46,182 nt of DNA, taken from an uncultured Pseudoxanthomonas sp. GTDB taxonomy: Bacteria > Pseudomonadota > Gammaproteobacteria > Xanthomonadales > Xanthomonadaceae. Below are positions 35,592-44,722 of this stretch, piece after piece. A program made the translations under genes and the position numbers. Numbering within the stretch: the first letter of the stretch is position 1; each line of letters opens with the position of its first letter. The notes under the pieces are model-generated. The model saw only the letters and a list, made by a program, of their open reading frames with translations. It was not told the origin of the DNA and did no database searches. The stretch spans positions 1 through 46,182 of the forward strand of contig NZ_CAMPJD010000038.1 in NCBI RefSeq assembly GCF_946886695.1, in the 5' to 3' direction.

Positions 35592-38381
35592 CTAGAAGCG
35601 GTAACGAAGGCCGATGTCGAACCGGCGATAGTCGATCGAGCGCTGGATCGGCCGGTTGTTGCCGAAGTACAGGTAGTTGTCCTCGTTGGTCAGGTTGACC
35701 GCATCGGCGAACAGCTGGAGCTGGCTGTTGACGTTGAAGCGCACCGACACATCCGCCTGGCCGTAGGCTGCGTGGTACTGGTTGGCACCGGAACCGTCCC
35801 AGTTGCACGTCTGCAGATACTTCGAACGCCAGTTGTAGGCCGCGCGCAGCATGATCCTGCCGTTGTCGTAGAACGCACCGACGTTGTACGAATCCGGCGA
35901 GACACCATTGACGCCGCAGCTACTCGCGTCCGACCGGGTGGTCTTGACGTGGGTGAAGTTGGCGTTGAATCCGAAGCCATCCAGCGCAGAGAAGGTGTCG
36001 CCCAGATTGTACTGCCCGGCGATTTCGTAACCCTGGACCTTGCCCTCGGCCACATTCACCGGCTCTGTCACCGTCACCGGCTCGGGGGCGCCGGGAACGT
36101 TGACGCCGGTGATGGTCCTGCTGCCGGCGAAATTGCTGATGTCCTTGTAGAACCCGGCGGCGGCCAGGTAGCTCAAGTTGCTGGCATACCATTCGAGCGA
36201 GGCGTCGAAGTTGTTCGAGTACTGCGGCTTCAGGCCCGGGTTGCCCCTGCTGAGGCGCAGGTTGCCCTGCTCCCCACCCCAATCCTCGTACCAGCGCAGG
36301 GCGCCGATATCCATGCGGGTCAAGGACCGGGATGCACCCAGGCGCAACTGCAGGTTATCCGTGAACCGGTAGGTGAAGTTCGCCGATGGCAGGATGCTCC
36401 AGTAGCTGGCGTCCTGCGAATGCAGCGCCTTCGGGCCTCGGGTGAACTCATAGTGGTTGTCGGCTCCCACCACCGCGAAGCCCGTTACCGTTTCCTGATC
36501 GGTAACCGAAGCGTTCTGCACATGGACGACGCGGACGCCCGCGTTGCCGGACCAGTTGTCGCCCGACCAGTGGGTATCAATGTAAGCCGCGAGGACTTTC
36601 TCTGTGATGCCGAAGGTGCCGCCCAGCTTCAAGTTGTAGTAGCACCCGTAGGCCGGATCCTGCGGCTTGGTCGCCTGGGCCGCCTGCGCCGACGCGCACA
36701 ACCAGTCCATCATCGCGCGCGGATCATAGGTCAGGTAGCCGTTGACCGGTGGCGAACCGGCGCCGTCCAGGAAATTGGACCCGAAGCTCGCCGGACGCAA
36801 CAGGCTGGGATCTACCGGCAGGTAGTAGCTGCCGTTCGGAGCCCCGTCATAGGGATTGTTGTTGTTGCCGTAGTAATCCAGCAGATTCTTGGAGTGGTCC
36901 TGGTAGTTCAGGCCGGCCGTGATGCTCTGCAAGACCCCTTCCTCCGGCTTCCATATGCCGGTGAGGCTGGCTTCGTAGATATCGTCCTCGATCGTCTGGC
37001 CCCAGTTCCCCGTGTACCCGACGCGGACGAGCGACGGATCGCTGAACACGGGATCGTTGAAGCCGACAACCGGGTCGTTCCCTGTAAGCGACCACGTCAC
37101 GCCGTCCTGCGGGGGCCTGCCGATCCGGAAATAGGGGTCGAAGGGCTTCACACCCGTGGACTTGGCATAGGAGACATCAGCGACGATGTCCAAACCGTCC
37201 GTGGTATGCCACAGCGCGTTGAAGCCCAGCGCATAGTTCTCGGCGGTGCGGTTGCGCTCGCGGATGACGGTATACAGCGAGGGCTCCCGGTAACCTTCGG
37301 GGTGGGGCCCGTAGGAGGGACCAGGGAAGAATCCGCTGGTCAGTACGCCATCGGGGCCGAAGGTGGGATTCTGGATGACGTTGCCGAAGTTGGCGTCGAC
37401 GATCGAATCCTGCTGGACCTGCTTGAGCTGCGAATAGAAGCCGTCGAACGTCAGCGTGAGATCGTCGCTGGGCTTGAACTGCAGCGCAATGCTGCCAAAG
37501 GCGCGCCGGGTGCCGCCCGAAATGTGGCCGAAGGCTTCCTGGCGCCCCACGGTCGGATAGCCCAGGCTGGTGCCATCCGGCGCAAAGAACTCCTGGTTCT
37601 GGCGCGTGCCCTGGTTCTCCCACTGCTCGACCCGGTAATAGTCGCGCGAGGTCCGCAGATCGGTGTACGAACCCGACATCGTGACGCCGAACGTCTTGGC
37701 CGGGTTGACCACGGAGATGATGCCGGCGACCGACGGGGTGAGATCGTCGTTGTTCTCGACGCGATTGCCCGCGATGCTGACGGTCGAGAACGTCCGGCCG
37801 ATGTCGAGCGGGCGCTGGGTGAAGACATTCACCGTCGCGCCGATGCCGCCTTCCGTTAGGCCAGGCATCATCGTCTTGTTGACGTCGACCCGCGAGATCA
37901 TTTCCGACGGCAGCACGTCGAAGTTGAATGCACGGCTGTTGCCGCAGTAATCGCCGCACCACTGGCCCGTATCGGATGGCATCGAGCGGCCGTTCAACAG
38001 GACGTTGGTGAAATCAGGCCCCAGACCCCGCACCGAGATCTGCTGGCCGGAGCCGTTGAACTGACCGCGGGTCACGGTGATGCCGGGGACACGTTGCAGT
38101 GATTCGGCCAAGTTGTTGTCCGGGAACTTGCCTGCCTCCTCGGCCGAGATGCTGTCGACCTGGTTGACCGCGTCGCGCTTCGTGTTCAACGAATTTTCCA
38201 GACTGGCGCGGATACCGGTGACCGTGATGGCGTCCAGTTCCTGGACATCGGCCGGCTTGTCGGATCCGGTCGGCGCCGCCGCGGAGGATTGCGTGTCCTG
38301 CGCCTGCGCCGCGCCGCCGTAGAGCGCGGCCCCCATGGCCACGACCAGCAGCTTCGTGGTCAACCTCGCGTTTCTCTTCAT
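35592..38381 (-). CDS. TonB-dependent receptor, Xanthomonas/Caulobacter type
   Basis: This encodes 929 residues of an outer-membrane active transporter. MKRNARLTTKLLVVAMGAAL is a signal peptide, cleaved near AAQAQ. ELDAITVTGIRASLENSL is the TonB-box/plug entry typical of the TonB-Xanth-Caul group, which often takes up carbohydrates. The plug shows GKFPDNNLAESLQRVPGITV and VRGLGPDFTNVLLNG. The barrel ends FDIGLRYRF with the terminal Phe. Start ATG 38381 has GGGAG upstream. A LacI-like palindrome lies 111 bases upstream and is shared with the kinase gene, which suggests a sugar substrate, perhaps a fructoside; this is inference. Confidence 0.9.
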   Translation of the reverse strand: MKRNARLTTKLLVVAMGAALYGGAAQAQDTQSSAAAPTGSDKPADVQELDAITVTGIRASLENSLNTKRDAVNQVDSISAEEAGKFPDNNLAESLQRVPGITVTRGQFNGSGQQISVRGLGPDFTNVLLNGRSMPSDTGQWCGDYCGNSRAFNFDVLPSEMISRVDVNKTMMPGLTEGGIGATVNVFTQRPLDIGRTFSTVSIAGNRVENNDDLTPSVAGIISVVNPAKTFGVTMSGSYTDLRTSRDYYRVEQWENQGTRQNQEFFAPDGTSLGYPTVGRQEAFGHISGGTRRAFGSIALQFKPSDDLTLTFDGFYSQLKQVQQDSIVDANFGNVIQNPTFGPDGVLTSGFFPGPSYGPHPEGYREPSLYTVIRERNRTAENYALGFNALWHTTDGLDIVADVSYAKSTGVKPFDPYFRIGRPPQDGVTWSLTGNDPVVGFNDPVFSDPSLVRVGYTGNWGQTIEDDIYEASLTGIWKPEEGVLQSITAGLNYQDHSKNLLDYYGNNNNPYDGAPNGSYYLPVDPSLLRPASFGSNFLDGAGSPPVNGYLTYDPRAMMDWLCASAQAAQATKPQDPAYGCYYNLKLGGTFGITEKVLAAYIDTHWSGDNWSGNAGVRVVHVQNASVTDQETVTGFAVVGADNHYEFTRGPKALHSQDASYWSILPSANFTYRFTDNLQLRLGASRSLTRMDIGALRWYEDWGGEQGNLRLSRGNPGLKPQYSNNFDASLEWYASNLSYLAAAGFYKDISNFAGSRTITGVNVPGAPEPVTVTEPVNVAEGKVQGYEIAGQYNLGDTFSALDGFGFNANFTHVKTTRSDASSCGVNGVSPDSYNVGAFYDNGRIMLRAAYNWRSKYLQTCNWDGSGANQYHAAYGQADVSVRFNVNSQLQLFADAVNLTNEDNYLYFGNNRPIQRSIDYRRFDIGLRYRF

Positions 38382-38725
38382 TGCATTTCTCCCAGGAATT
38401 CCCGTGTCATTGATGATTGAATCGCCCCAGATACAACACCGGGCTGATTGCCCGGCTCTCATCACCATCGATCCCTATGGTGTTTTTCCCCTTGTTTTGA
38501 ACGATCTAAAACAAAGACAGCCCACTACGCCTTTTCTCGATATCGCTTCGATACTCCGGACATCCGCATCCAGGCCCTTGCCCGCGGCGTTCGAGGCTTC
38601 GCAGCGAACACCCCTGGCGGCGTAACCGGGCGCACCCGTCGCCTAGCCCAGGCGCAACCCCCATTGACCGGTGGCGGCGCTTTCCGTGCGGGAAATGCGA
38701 CGGCCGGAAATCGGGCAGGGCGGTT
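38382..38725 (-). other. 344-base intergenic region, receptor leader
   Basis: No gene is seen. It holds the LacI-like operator at 38492-38514 and an AT-rich patch around it. A small hairpin CCGGGC-TGATT-GCCCGG lies near 38442-38458, in what should be the 5' leader of the receptor message. The right part, toward the kinase stop, is GC-rich without a clear terminator. Confidence 0.5.
38492..38514. promoter_or_regulatory. LacI-like operator upstream of the TonB-dependent receptor
   Basis: The 23-base palindrome has arms TTGTTTT and AAAACAA around GAACGATCT. On the minus strand its core reads TTTAGATCGTTCAAAA. The core matches the site at 39901-39918 at all but one or two positions. A central CG step is usual for LacI-family operators. 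No regulator gene is in the window. Confidence 0.6.
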
Positions 38726-39730
38726 TCAGGGCGCATGGAGGGATTGCTCCTGCAGCAGTCGCTGCACCTGGTCGCGGTCGGGCATGGCGGCGAACGCGCC
38801 CTTGCGGGTTACCGCCAGCGCGCCGACCGCGGCGCCGAACCGGATCGCGTCCTCGATGGCGGCGCGATCGCGGCAGAACCCGGCGAAGCCGTGGCCCGCG
38901 CCGCCGCGCTCGCGCAGCCGCACCAGCAGACCACCGACGAACGCATCGCCGGCCGCCGTCGTGTCCAGCGCATCGACCCGGAAACCCGTCACCTGGCCAT
39001 CGCTTTCGCGGGTGAACCAGCGCATCGGCGCGGCACCGTCGGTGACCACCACGCATCGCGCTTGCGCGGCGAACAGGCGCGACAGCACGGCGGCCTCGTC
39101 GCCGGCCGGGCGCACGAGGTATTCGAGTTCTTCGCGCGACACCTTGACCAGGTCGGCTTGCTCCAGCGCCCGCCACAGGCGCGGCAGCGGATCGACACCG
39201 CGTGGCCACAGGGCAGGGCGCAGGTTCAGGTCGAGACTGACCACGGCGCCGGCTTCGCGCGCGCGCGCCATGCCGTGCAGCGTGGCTTCGGCGACCGCAT
39301 CGTCGGTCAGGCTGTTCGAGCAGACGTGGAATACGCCGACGCCGTCGAAACATCCAGGCCCGAAATGCTCGGCGCGGAACAGCAGGTCGGCCGCTGGCGG
39401 GCGATAGAAACTGAAGCTGCGTTCGCCGTCGGCGTCCAGCGCGACGAAGGCCAGTGCGGTCTTCGTTTCCCCGGTGCGTACGATGCAATCGGTGGCCACG
39501 CCCATCGCCGTCAGGCTGTCGAGCAGGAAGTCGCCGAACATGTCCTCGCCGAGCATGCCGGCGAAGTGCGTGTCGGCCCCCAGCCGCGCCGCGGCCACGG
39601 CGACGTTGGCCGGTGCGCCACCGGCGTACTGCAGGAAGGCGCGCGGCGCGCCCGGCAGGGTGGGACCCTGGGCGAGCAGATCGATCAACGCTTCGCCAAA
39701 ACACACGATCTTCGACATCGGTTCGCTCAT
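38726..39730 (-). CDS. PfkB-family sugar kinase, probable fructokinase
   Basis: This encodes 334 residues of the ribokinase fold. The N-terminus KIVCFGEALIDLL and YAGGAPANVAVAAARLG are PfkB signature 1. The C-terminal signature with the catalytic Asp is DTTAAGDAFVGGLLVRL. The pattern FYRPPAADLLF and NLRPALWP is common in bacterial fructokinases. It would phosphorylate fructose to fructose 6-phosphate. Start ATG 39730 is kept, with ATG 39718 as an alternative; no clear ribosome site is visible for either. The shared operator at 39901 links it to the receptor downstream on the same strand. Confidence 0.87.
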   Translation of the reverse strand: MSEPMSKIVCFGEALIDLLAQGPTLPGAPRAFLQYAGGAPANVAVAAARLGADTHFAGMLGEDMFGDFLLDSLTAMGVATDCIVRTGETKTALAFVALDADGERSFSFYRPPAADLLFRAEHFGPGCFDGVGVFHVCSNSLTDDAVAEATLHGMARAREAGAVVSLDLNLRPALWPRGVDPLPRLWRALEQADLVKVSREELEYLVRPAGDEAAVLSRLFAAQARCVVVTDGAAPMRWFTRESDGQVTGFRVDALDTTAAGDAFVGGLLVRLRERGGAGHGFAGFCRDRAAIEDAIRFGAAVGALAVTRKGAFAAMPDRDQVQRLLQEQSLHAP

Positions 39731-40275
39731 TGATGGGACCGCCGCGCGGCGGCACTCAGGACTGCTCTGCGCGCCGCTTTCGCGGCCGTGCGGTTCTCTG
39801 TTGCGACCGTGTATCCGGTATCCGGTCGCAGGTGCTCGAGCCGTTGCAGAAGCAGTTCCACGGATTTGCCACTCACATGATTGGCACGTTCAGATCACAT
39901 ATTTAGATCGTTCTAAATTTCAGGGCCTGATTACTCTGCGACTGGAGCTAATGCATTTTGCGGCGCAGCAATTCGGCCTCAGGGTGCGTGAGCACTGATC
40001 AATTCCACGAAGAATCAGCGAGTTCCGCCGTTACGTTTCATGTCGCGAACCTCGGCATTTCTCACATTTCGTGCCTGATTGCGTAAATGTCACTTTTGAT
40101 GGAGGCGTCGCGCGGTGGCGGCGCATCTCCATCCCGAGCGCACGCATCGCGATCACGCACGCGCGCTGTGTCGGCGCAACGCCCGCGTTCCCACGCGCGC
40201 CACTGCGACGATCCGTCACGGGTCGAGGGCGAGCGCGAAGGCGACAATCAACTTCCCGACCCGCGCCTTGCGCCG
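39731..40275. other. 545-base intergenic region between kinase and deoxyribosyltransferase genes
   Basis: No convincing gene was found. The left part is the leader of the kinase gene and includes the operator at 39901-39918. The middle (about 39890-40095) is notably AT-richer than the surroundings and may hold the divergent promoters, but no clear -35/-10 pair could be fixed. The right part (about 40100-40270) is GC-rich and open in one frame into the deoxyribosyltransferase gene, but its basic, low-complexity translation does not look like a protein. Confidence 0.5.
39901..39918. promoter_or_regulatory. LacI-like operator upstream of the sugar kinase
   Basis: ATTTAGATCGTTCTAAAT is an 18-base palindrome with eight of nine pairs matched and CG at the centre. 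It lies 171 bases before the kinase start. Its core recurs upstream of the TonB-dependent receptor at 38492-38514. Confidence 0.65.
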
Positions 40276-40809
40276 ATGATCCAGTCCCTCTATCTCGCCG
40301 GGCCCGACATCTTCCGTCCCGACGCGGTCGCCCGCGGCGAGCAGCTCAAGGCGCTGTGCGCGCGCCATGGCTTCGAGGGGCTGTTCCCGCTGGATGCACA
40401 GGTCGCCGGCCACGCCACCGGCGATCCGCTGGAAACCGCGCGCTGGATCTATCGTGCCGACATCGGCCTGCTCGATGCCGCCGATGCGGTGCTGGCGAAT
40501 CTGGATTTCTTCCGTGGCGCCGAACCGGACAGTGGCACCTGCTTCGAAGTGGGCTACGCGATCGCCCGTGGCAAGCCGGTCTACGGTTACGTGCCAGAAG
40601 GCGGCAGCCTGGCAGAGCGTATCCGCCGGCGCTGCCCGGAATACCTGGGCGAAGACGCCGGCAACGACATGCAGGGCTGGCAGCTGGAGGAGTTCGGCCT
40701 GCCGCTCAACCTGATGCTCGCCGTACCCTGCGTGATGGTGGTGGGCGATGCCGAAGCGGCACTGCAGCGCCTGCGTCGCGACCTCGACGCCCGGCACAGG
40801 ATCGCCTGA
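40276..40809 (+). CDS. Nucleoside 2-deoxyribosyltransferase family protein
   Basis: This encodes 177 residues. The family start IQSLYLAGPDIFRPDA gives the nucleotide-binding loop, and the catalytic Glu is in GTCFEVGYAIARGKPVYGY, after NLDFFRGAEPDSG. The enzymes exchange bases between deoxynucleosides or hydrolyse deoxynucleotides in purine or pyrimidine salvage. ATG 40276 matches the family start, although no Shine-Dalgarno sequence is evident, which leaves the start uncertain. It converges on the oxygenase gene with a six-base gap. Confidence 0.87.
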   Translation: MIQSLYLAGPDIFRPDAVARGEQLKALCARHGFEGLFPLDAQVAGHATGDPLETARWIYRADIGLLDAADAVLANLDFFRGAEPDSGTCFEVGYAIARGKPVYGYVPEGGSLAERIRRRCPEYLGEDAGNDMQGWQLEEFGLPLNLMLAVPCVMVVGDAEAALQRLRRDLDARHRIA

Positions 40810-40815
40810 GCCGCG

Positions 40816-41529
40816 TCAGCGGCCGCCGTACAGCCGTTCGGCACGCTGGAACAGGATCCAGCTGGTCGCGATGTACTTGTCGCCGCCCACGGGGCGGTTG
40901 CCGCGGTGCGTATGGGTGAACGCGGTCGGGGCGATCAGCAGGCTGCCGGTGCGCGGCGCGATCTTGCGCTGCTGGTGGAAGAATTCGGTTTCGCCCGCTT
41001 CGAAGCCATCGTTGAGGTAGAGCGTCCACAACACGTGGCGGTGCAGCGGCTCCGCATCGGCGCCCTTGGGGAACAGCTCGCAATGCCAGTAGGGATAACC
41101 GCCTTCGCCGGCTGGATAACGCTGCAGGTTGATCCGGCCCGGCACGAACACCGCCATGATCAGCCGCATCAGCGCATCGTCGTCCATGCCGGCGACGTCC
41201 TCGTAACCGAGGCGGTGTAGCTGCCCGTCCTCGCCCGGCTGCTGCAGCATCAGCGGCGCGATCAGGCAGAAGGGATAGATGCGCAGGTACTGCTTCAGCC
41301 CGGCGAGCACGGCCAGGTTGAGGCGCTGTTCCACGTCGCGCCAGTCGGCCTGCCCGCTGATGCTGATGTCGCGGCTGTGCTTGAGTTCCGGATGGTGGCC
41401 ACCCCCGACTTGTCCCGGCCGGTCCTGCCGGCTGGCGTCGAAGCGCGCCACGATGGCGCGGCAGGTCTCCGCGTCCAGCGCGTCGTGATAGACCTCGATG
41501 AAGTCGGCGGGATGCGGATGCGGCGTCAT
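40816..41529 (-). CDS. 2-oxoglutarate/Fe(II)-dependent oxygenase family protein
   Basis: This encodes 237 residues with a double-stranded beta-helix fold. Iron ligands are probably in LHRHVLWTLYLND (or the preceding YWHCE) and in the distal AFTHTHRGNRPV, with an Arg nearby for 2-oxoglutarate. GETEFFHQQRKIAPRTGSLLIAP is a typical prolyl-4-hydroxylase-like block. The exact His-x-Asp/Glu triad could not be assigned by eye. The substrate is unknown. It faces the deoxyribosyltransferase gene end to end and precedes nothing on its own strand. Confidence 0.78.
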   Translation of the reverse strand: MTPHPHPADFIEVYHDALDAETCRAIVARFDASRQDRPGQVGGGHHPELKHSRDISISGQADWRDVEQRLNLAVLAGLKQYLRIYPFCLIAPLMLQQPGEDGQLHRLGYEDVAGMDDDALMRLIMAVFVPGRINLQRYPAGEGGYPYWHCELFPKGADAEPLHRHVLWTLYLNDGFEAGETEFFHQQRKIAPRTGSLLIAPTAFTHTHRGNRPVGGDKYIATSWILFQRAERLYGGR

Positions 41530-41556
41530 GGACGGATTCTAGCCGCCGCGTCGCGG

Positions 41557-42588
41557 TCAGGCGGCGGCGGTGTCGTGGGCCCGGTGGTAACCGACGGCCG
41601 CCTCGACTTCCTTCTTCGATCCGAGGAACACCGGCACGCGCTGGTGCAGCTGGGTCGGGCGCAGCGACAGGATGTCCTCGCGGCCGGTGCTGGCCGCGCC
41701 GCCGGCCTGCTCCACCAGCATGCCCATGGGGTTGGCCTCGTACATCAGGCGCAGCTTGCCGGCCTTGCCCGGGTCCTTGCGGTCCCATGGATAGATGAAG
41801 ATGCCGCCGCGGGTCAGGATGCGGTGCACGTCGGCCACCATGCTGGCGATCCAGCGCATGTTGAAGTCCTTGCCGCGCGGGCCTTCGCGACCGGCGAGCA
41901 GGTCGGTGACGTAGGCCTGCATCGGCGCCTCCCAGTGGCGCTGGTTCGACATGTTGATGGCGAACTCCTTCGTCTCCTCCGGGATGCGCATGTCGCGCTG
42001 AGTCAGCACGAACGCACCCTGCTCGCGGTCCAGGGTGAACGCATGGGTGCCGTTGCCCGTGGTCAGCACCAGCATTGTGCTGGGGCCGTAGATGCAGTAA
42101 CCGGCGGCGACCTGCTCGCGACCGGGCTGGAGGAAGTGCTCATCACCCGGCGTGGTCACGCCGTCCGGACTGCGCAGCACCGAGAAGATGGTGCCGACCG
42201 AGACGTTTACGTCGATGTTAGAGCTGCCGTCCAGCGGATCGAACAGCAGCAGGAAGCCGCCGCGCGGATAGGCATCCGGGATCGGCTGGCTGTGGTCCAT
42301 TTCCTCCGACGCGCACGCGGCGAGGTGGCCGCCCCAGGCGTTGGCTTCCAGCAGGATGTCGTTGCTCAGCACATCCAGCTTCTTCTGCGCCTCGCCCTGC
42401 ACGTTGCCGGTACCGGCGTCTCCCAGCACGCCGCCCAGCGCGCCCTTGCTGACCGCGATGGAGATGCTGGTGCAGGCGCGGGCCACCACGGCGATCAGCT
42501 GGCGCAGGTCCGCGCTGATGCGGCCGGCGCGCTGTTCCTCGATCAGGTAACGGCTCAGCGAGACGGCGGATGGAGCAGAAGCGGGCAT
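41557..42588 (-). CDS. fbp: Fructose-1,6-bisphosphatase class I
   Basis: This encodes 343 residues. The metal- and phosphate-binding block [25 protein letters not shown] is diagnostic, and [43 protein letters not shown] and [18 protein letters not shown] follow in order. It removes the 1-phosphate from fructose 1,6-bisphosphate in gluconeogenesis. ATG 42588 gives the usual length; an upstream in-frame ATG at 42657 would add 23 residues. It diverges from the DUF4010 gene. Confidence 0.96.
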   Translation of the reverse strand: MPASAPSAVSLSRYLIEEQRAGRISADLRQLIAVVARACTSISIAVSKGALGGVLGDAGTGNVQGEAQKKLDVLSNDILLEANAWGGHLAACASEEMDHSQPIPDAYPRGGFLLLFDPLDGSSNIDVNVSVGTIFSVLRSPDGVTTPGDEHFLQPGREQVAAGYCIYGPSTMLVLTTGNGTHAFTLDREQGAFVLTQRDMRIPEETKEFAINMSNQRHWEAPMQAYVTDLLAGREGPRGKDFNMRWIASMVADVHRILTRGGIFIYPWDRKDPGKAGKLRLMYEANPMGMLVEQAGGAASTGREDILSLRPTQLHQRVPVFLGSKKEVEAAVGYHRAHDTAAA

Positions 42589-42686
42589 GATGGGATCCAC
42601 GGCGAACGGTGCGCGCATTGTCCGGGTTGATGGGACCAATGCAAGACCAGTCGCCATGCTGGGCGATCAGGAACAGGAAGGACGTG

Positions 42687-43922
42687 ATGGACGAGGCAAC
42701 CCCGGAAACTTGGCTGGCGCTGTCTTCCGCGCTGGGCCTGGGCCTGCTGATCGGCTTGGTGCGCGAGCGCAGCCCGGGCCGGGCGCACGGCATCGCCGGA
42801 CTGCGCACGCATGCGCTGGTGGCGCTGGGCGCGGCGGTGGCGGCGTGGCTGGGACTGCCCGTGTTGCTGGTCGGGTTGGGCGTCGTCGGGGCACTGGCGG
42901 CGATGGCCTACCACGCCACGCGTCAGGACGATCCCGGCCTGACGAGCGAAGTGACCCTGGTGCTGACCTTCCTGCTGGGCGCGATGGCGATGCGCGCGCC
43001 GGCGCTGGCCACCGCGCTGGCGGTGGTGGTGGCAGTGCTGCTGTATGCCAAGCAGCCGCTGCATGAACTCACCCGCGACACCTTCAGCGAACGCGAGGTG
43101 TTCGACGGCCTGCTGCTGCTCGCTTCGGCGCTGGTCATCCTGCCGATCCTGCCGGACCGCCCGATCGGGCCCTTCGAGGCGATCAATCTGGCGACCATCT
43201 GGAAGCTGGTGGTGCTGGTGATGGCGGTCAGTGCGCTGGGCCATGTCGTGCTGCGGCTGATAGGCAACCGCTGGGGACTGGCCGCCGCCGGCTTCTTCGC
43301 CGGTTACGTGTCGTCGACTGCGGCGACCATCGGCTTCGGGCAACGTGCGAAGGAAACACCGGCACTGCTGCGCTCGGCAGTTGCGGCTGCGCTGCTGTCC
43401 AATCTCGCCTCGCTGACGTTGTGCGTGCCCATCCTGTGGGCCGTATCGCCGCCGCTGGTGCGCGACCTGCTGCCGGAGCTGGGTGCCATTGGCGCAGTCC
43501 TGCTGGCCGGAGGCCTGCTGGGCCTGCATCGCAGCGAGGACGATGCGGTGAAACCGCCGACGTCGGAAAGCCGCATGTTCCGCTTCGGCCAGGCGCTGGG
43601 ATTCGCGTTGGTGGTCGCGGTGCTGACCTTCATCGCCGCCGCACTGGCCGCCTGGATCGGCCCGCGTGGCGCGATGGCCGCCGCCGCGATGTCGGCGATG
43701 GCGGAACTGCACGCGGCGGTGGCCACGCTGGCCAACCAGTTCTCGCGTGGCGGACTGGAGGCATCGGAAGCACGCTGGTGGATGCTGGCGTTGCTGGGCG
43801 CCAGCCTGATCGCGAAGTCGGTGATCGCGTGGGTCAGCGGGGGTGCCGCCTATGGTCTACGCGTGTCCGCCGGGCTGATGGCAGCGCTCGCGGCGGGTGC
43901 GGCAATGGTGTGGGTGTTCTGA
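42687..43922 (+). CDS. MgtC/DUF4010 family inner-membrane protein
   Basis: This encodes 411 residues with about a dozen hydrophobic segments. The N-terminal part (SALGLGLLIGLVRERSPG and GLRTHALVALGAAVAAWLG) is the MgtC/SapB-like fold, and the C-terminal part is DUF4010, including FFAGYVSSTAATIGFGQRAK and AMAAAAMSAMAELHAAVATLAN. AGGAAGGA precedes ATG 42687 at good spacing. The function is unknown; MgtC relatives are linked to magnesium or acid stress, but this long form has not been defined. Confidence 0.87.
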   Translation: MDEATPETWLALSSALGLGLLIGLVRERSPGRAHGIAGLRTHALVALGAAVAAWLGLPVLLVGLGVVGALAAMAYHATRQDDPGLTSEVTLVLTFLLGAMAMRAPALATALAVVVAVLLYAKQPLHELTRDTFSEREVFDGLLLLASALVILPILPDRPIGPFEAINLATIWKLVVLVMAVSALGHVVLRLIGNRWGLAAAGFFAGYVSSTAATIGFGQRAKETPALLRSAVAAALLSNLASLTLCVPILWAVSPPLVRDLLPELGAIGAVLLAGGLLGLHRSEDDAVKPPTSESRMFRFGQALGFALVVAVLTFIAAALAAWIGPRGAMAAAAMSAMAELHAAVATLANQFSRGGLEASEARWWMLALLGASLIAKSVIAWVSGGAAYGLRVSAGLMAALAAGAAMVWVF

Positions 43923-43934
43923 TGCGGCTCTTCT

Positions 43935-44078
43935 GTAGGAGCGACGTGAGTCGCGACCGCGGCAACGATGCGCCATGACGGCTTGCATATCGATGCAACT
44001 CTCATCGCGGCGCCCCTCGCACGCGAGGTCAGATCGCTGGCGCGGAACGCGTGCGGTCGCGACTCACGTCGCTCCTAC
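43935..44078. repeat. Inverted pair of GTAG REP elements, second locus
   Basis: GTAGGAGCGACGTGAGTCGC begins at 43935 and is followed by GACCGC. The reverse complement ends CGCTCCTAC at 44078. The copies are the same as at 3741-3850 but with about 92 bases between them. They fill the gap between the converging DUF4010 and response-regulator genes, where they may also act as a bidirectional transcription stop. Confidence 0.85.
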
Positions 44079-44092
44079 AGAGGGACCCATGC

Positions 44093-44722
44093 TCAGATGA
44101 TCCGCAGCGTGATCGCCTTCAGCACGGCGCGCGTGCGGTCGCGAGTGCCCAGCTTGTCGAGGATGGTGGAAATGTAGTTCTTCACCGTGCCTTCGGCGAG
44201 AAACAGCGTGCGCGCGATTTCCTTGTTGGAATAGCCACCGGCCAGCAGGCGCAGGATCGCGACTTCGCGCTCGCTGAAGGTGTCGCTGGGCGGGACCTCG
44301 TCGCGGAAGCGGAAGCGGGCGCGTACAGGATCGGTGCTGACCGGCTGCAGCAGCGTCTCGCCGCCCGCCACGCGCCGGATGGCGTCGAGCAGGTCTTCCG
44401 GTGCGGCGTCCTTCAGCAGGAAGCCCTGCGCGCCGGCTTCCGTCGCGCGCAGCAGCAGGTCGCTGTCGTCGAAGGTGGTGAGCAGCAGCACCGGCGTGCG
44501 GTCGCCGCGTTCGCGCAGCTTGACCAGGGCTTCGATGCCGTCGACGCCGGGCATGCGGATGTCGCTCAGCACCACGTCCACCGGTTGCGCTTCCAGCTTG
44601 GCGAGCAGGTCCGCGCCGTCGTCGGCCTCGAACACTACGTCCACCTGCTGCGCTTTCAACAGGGCGCGCAGGCCGGCGCGCACCAGCGCCTGGTCATCGG
44701 CCAGGGCGACCCGCACGCTCAT
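44093..44722 (-). CDS. NarL/LuxR family response regulator
   Basis: This encodes 209 residues. The receiver domain starts VRVALADDQALVRAGL, has the phosphorylated Asp in VVLSDIRMPGVDG (about residue 54), Thr in LLLTTFDD and Lys in FLLKDAAPEDLL. The output is a LuxR-type helix-turn-helix, FSEREVAILRLLAGGYSNKEIARTL and GTVKNYISTILDKLGTRDRT. It overlaps the kinase gene upstream by ATGA at 44719-44722, so the two form one operon. Target genes are unknown. Confidence 0.95.
   Translation of the reverse strand: MSVRVALADDQALVRAGLRALLKAQQVDVVFEADDGADLLAKLEAQPVDVVLSDIRMPGVDGIEALVKLRERGDRTPVLLLTTFDDSDLLLRATEAGAQGFLLKDAAPEDLLDAIRRVAGGETLLQPVSTDPVRARFRFRDEVPPSDTFSEREVAILRLLAGGYSNKEIARTLFLAEGTVKNYISTILDKLGTRDRTRAVLKAITLRII

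Noticed and set aside
35772..37859. Long open frame antisense to the TonB-dependent receptor
   Set aside because: No recognisable motif; the receptor frame on the opposite strand is complete with signal peptide and terminal Phe.
41326..41341. TGTTCCACGT inside the oxygenase gene as a parS half
   Set aside because: The second half-site is missing, so ParB binding is not expected.
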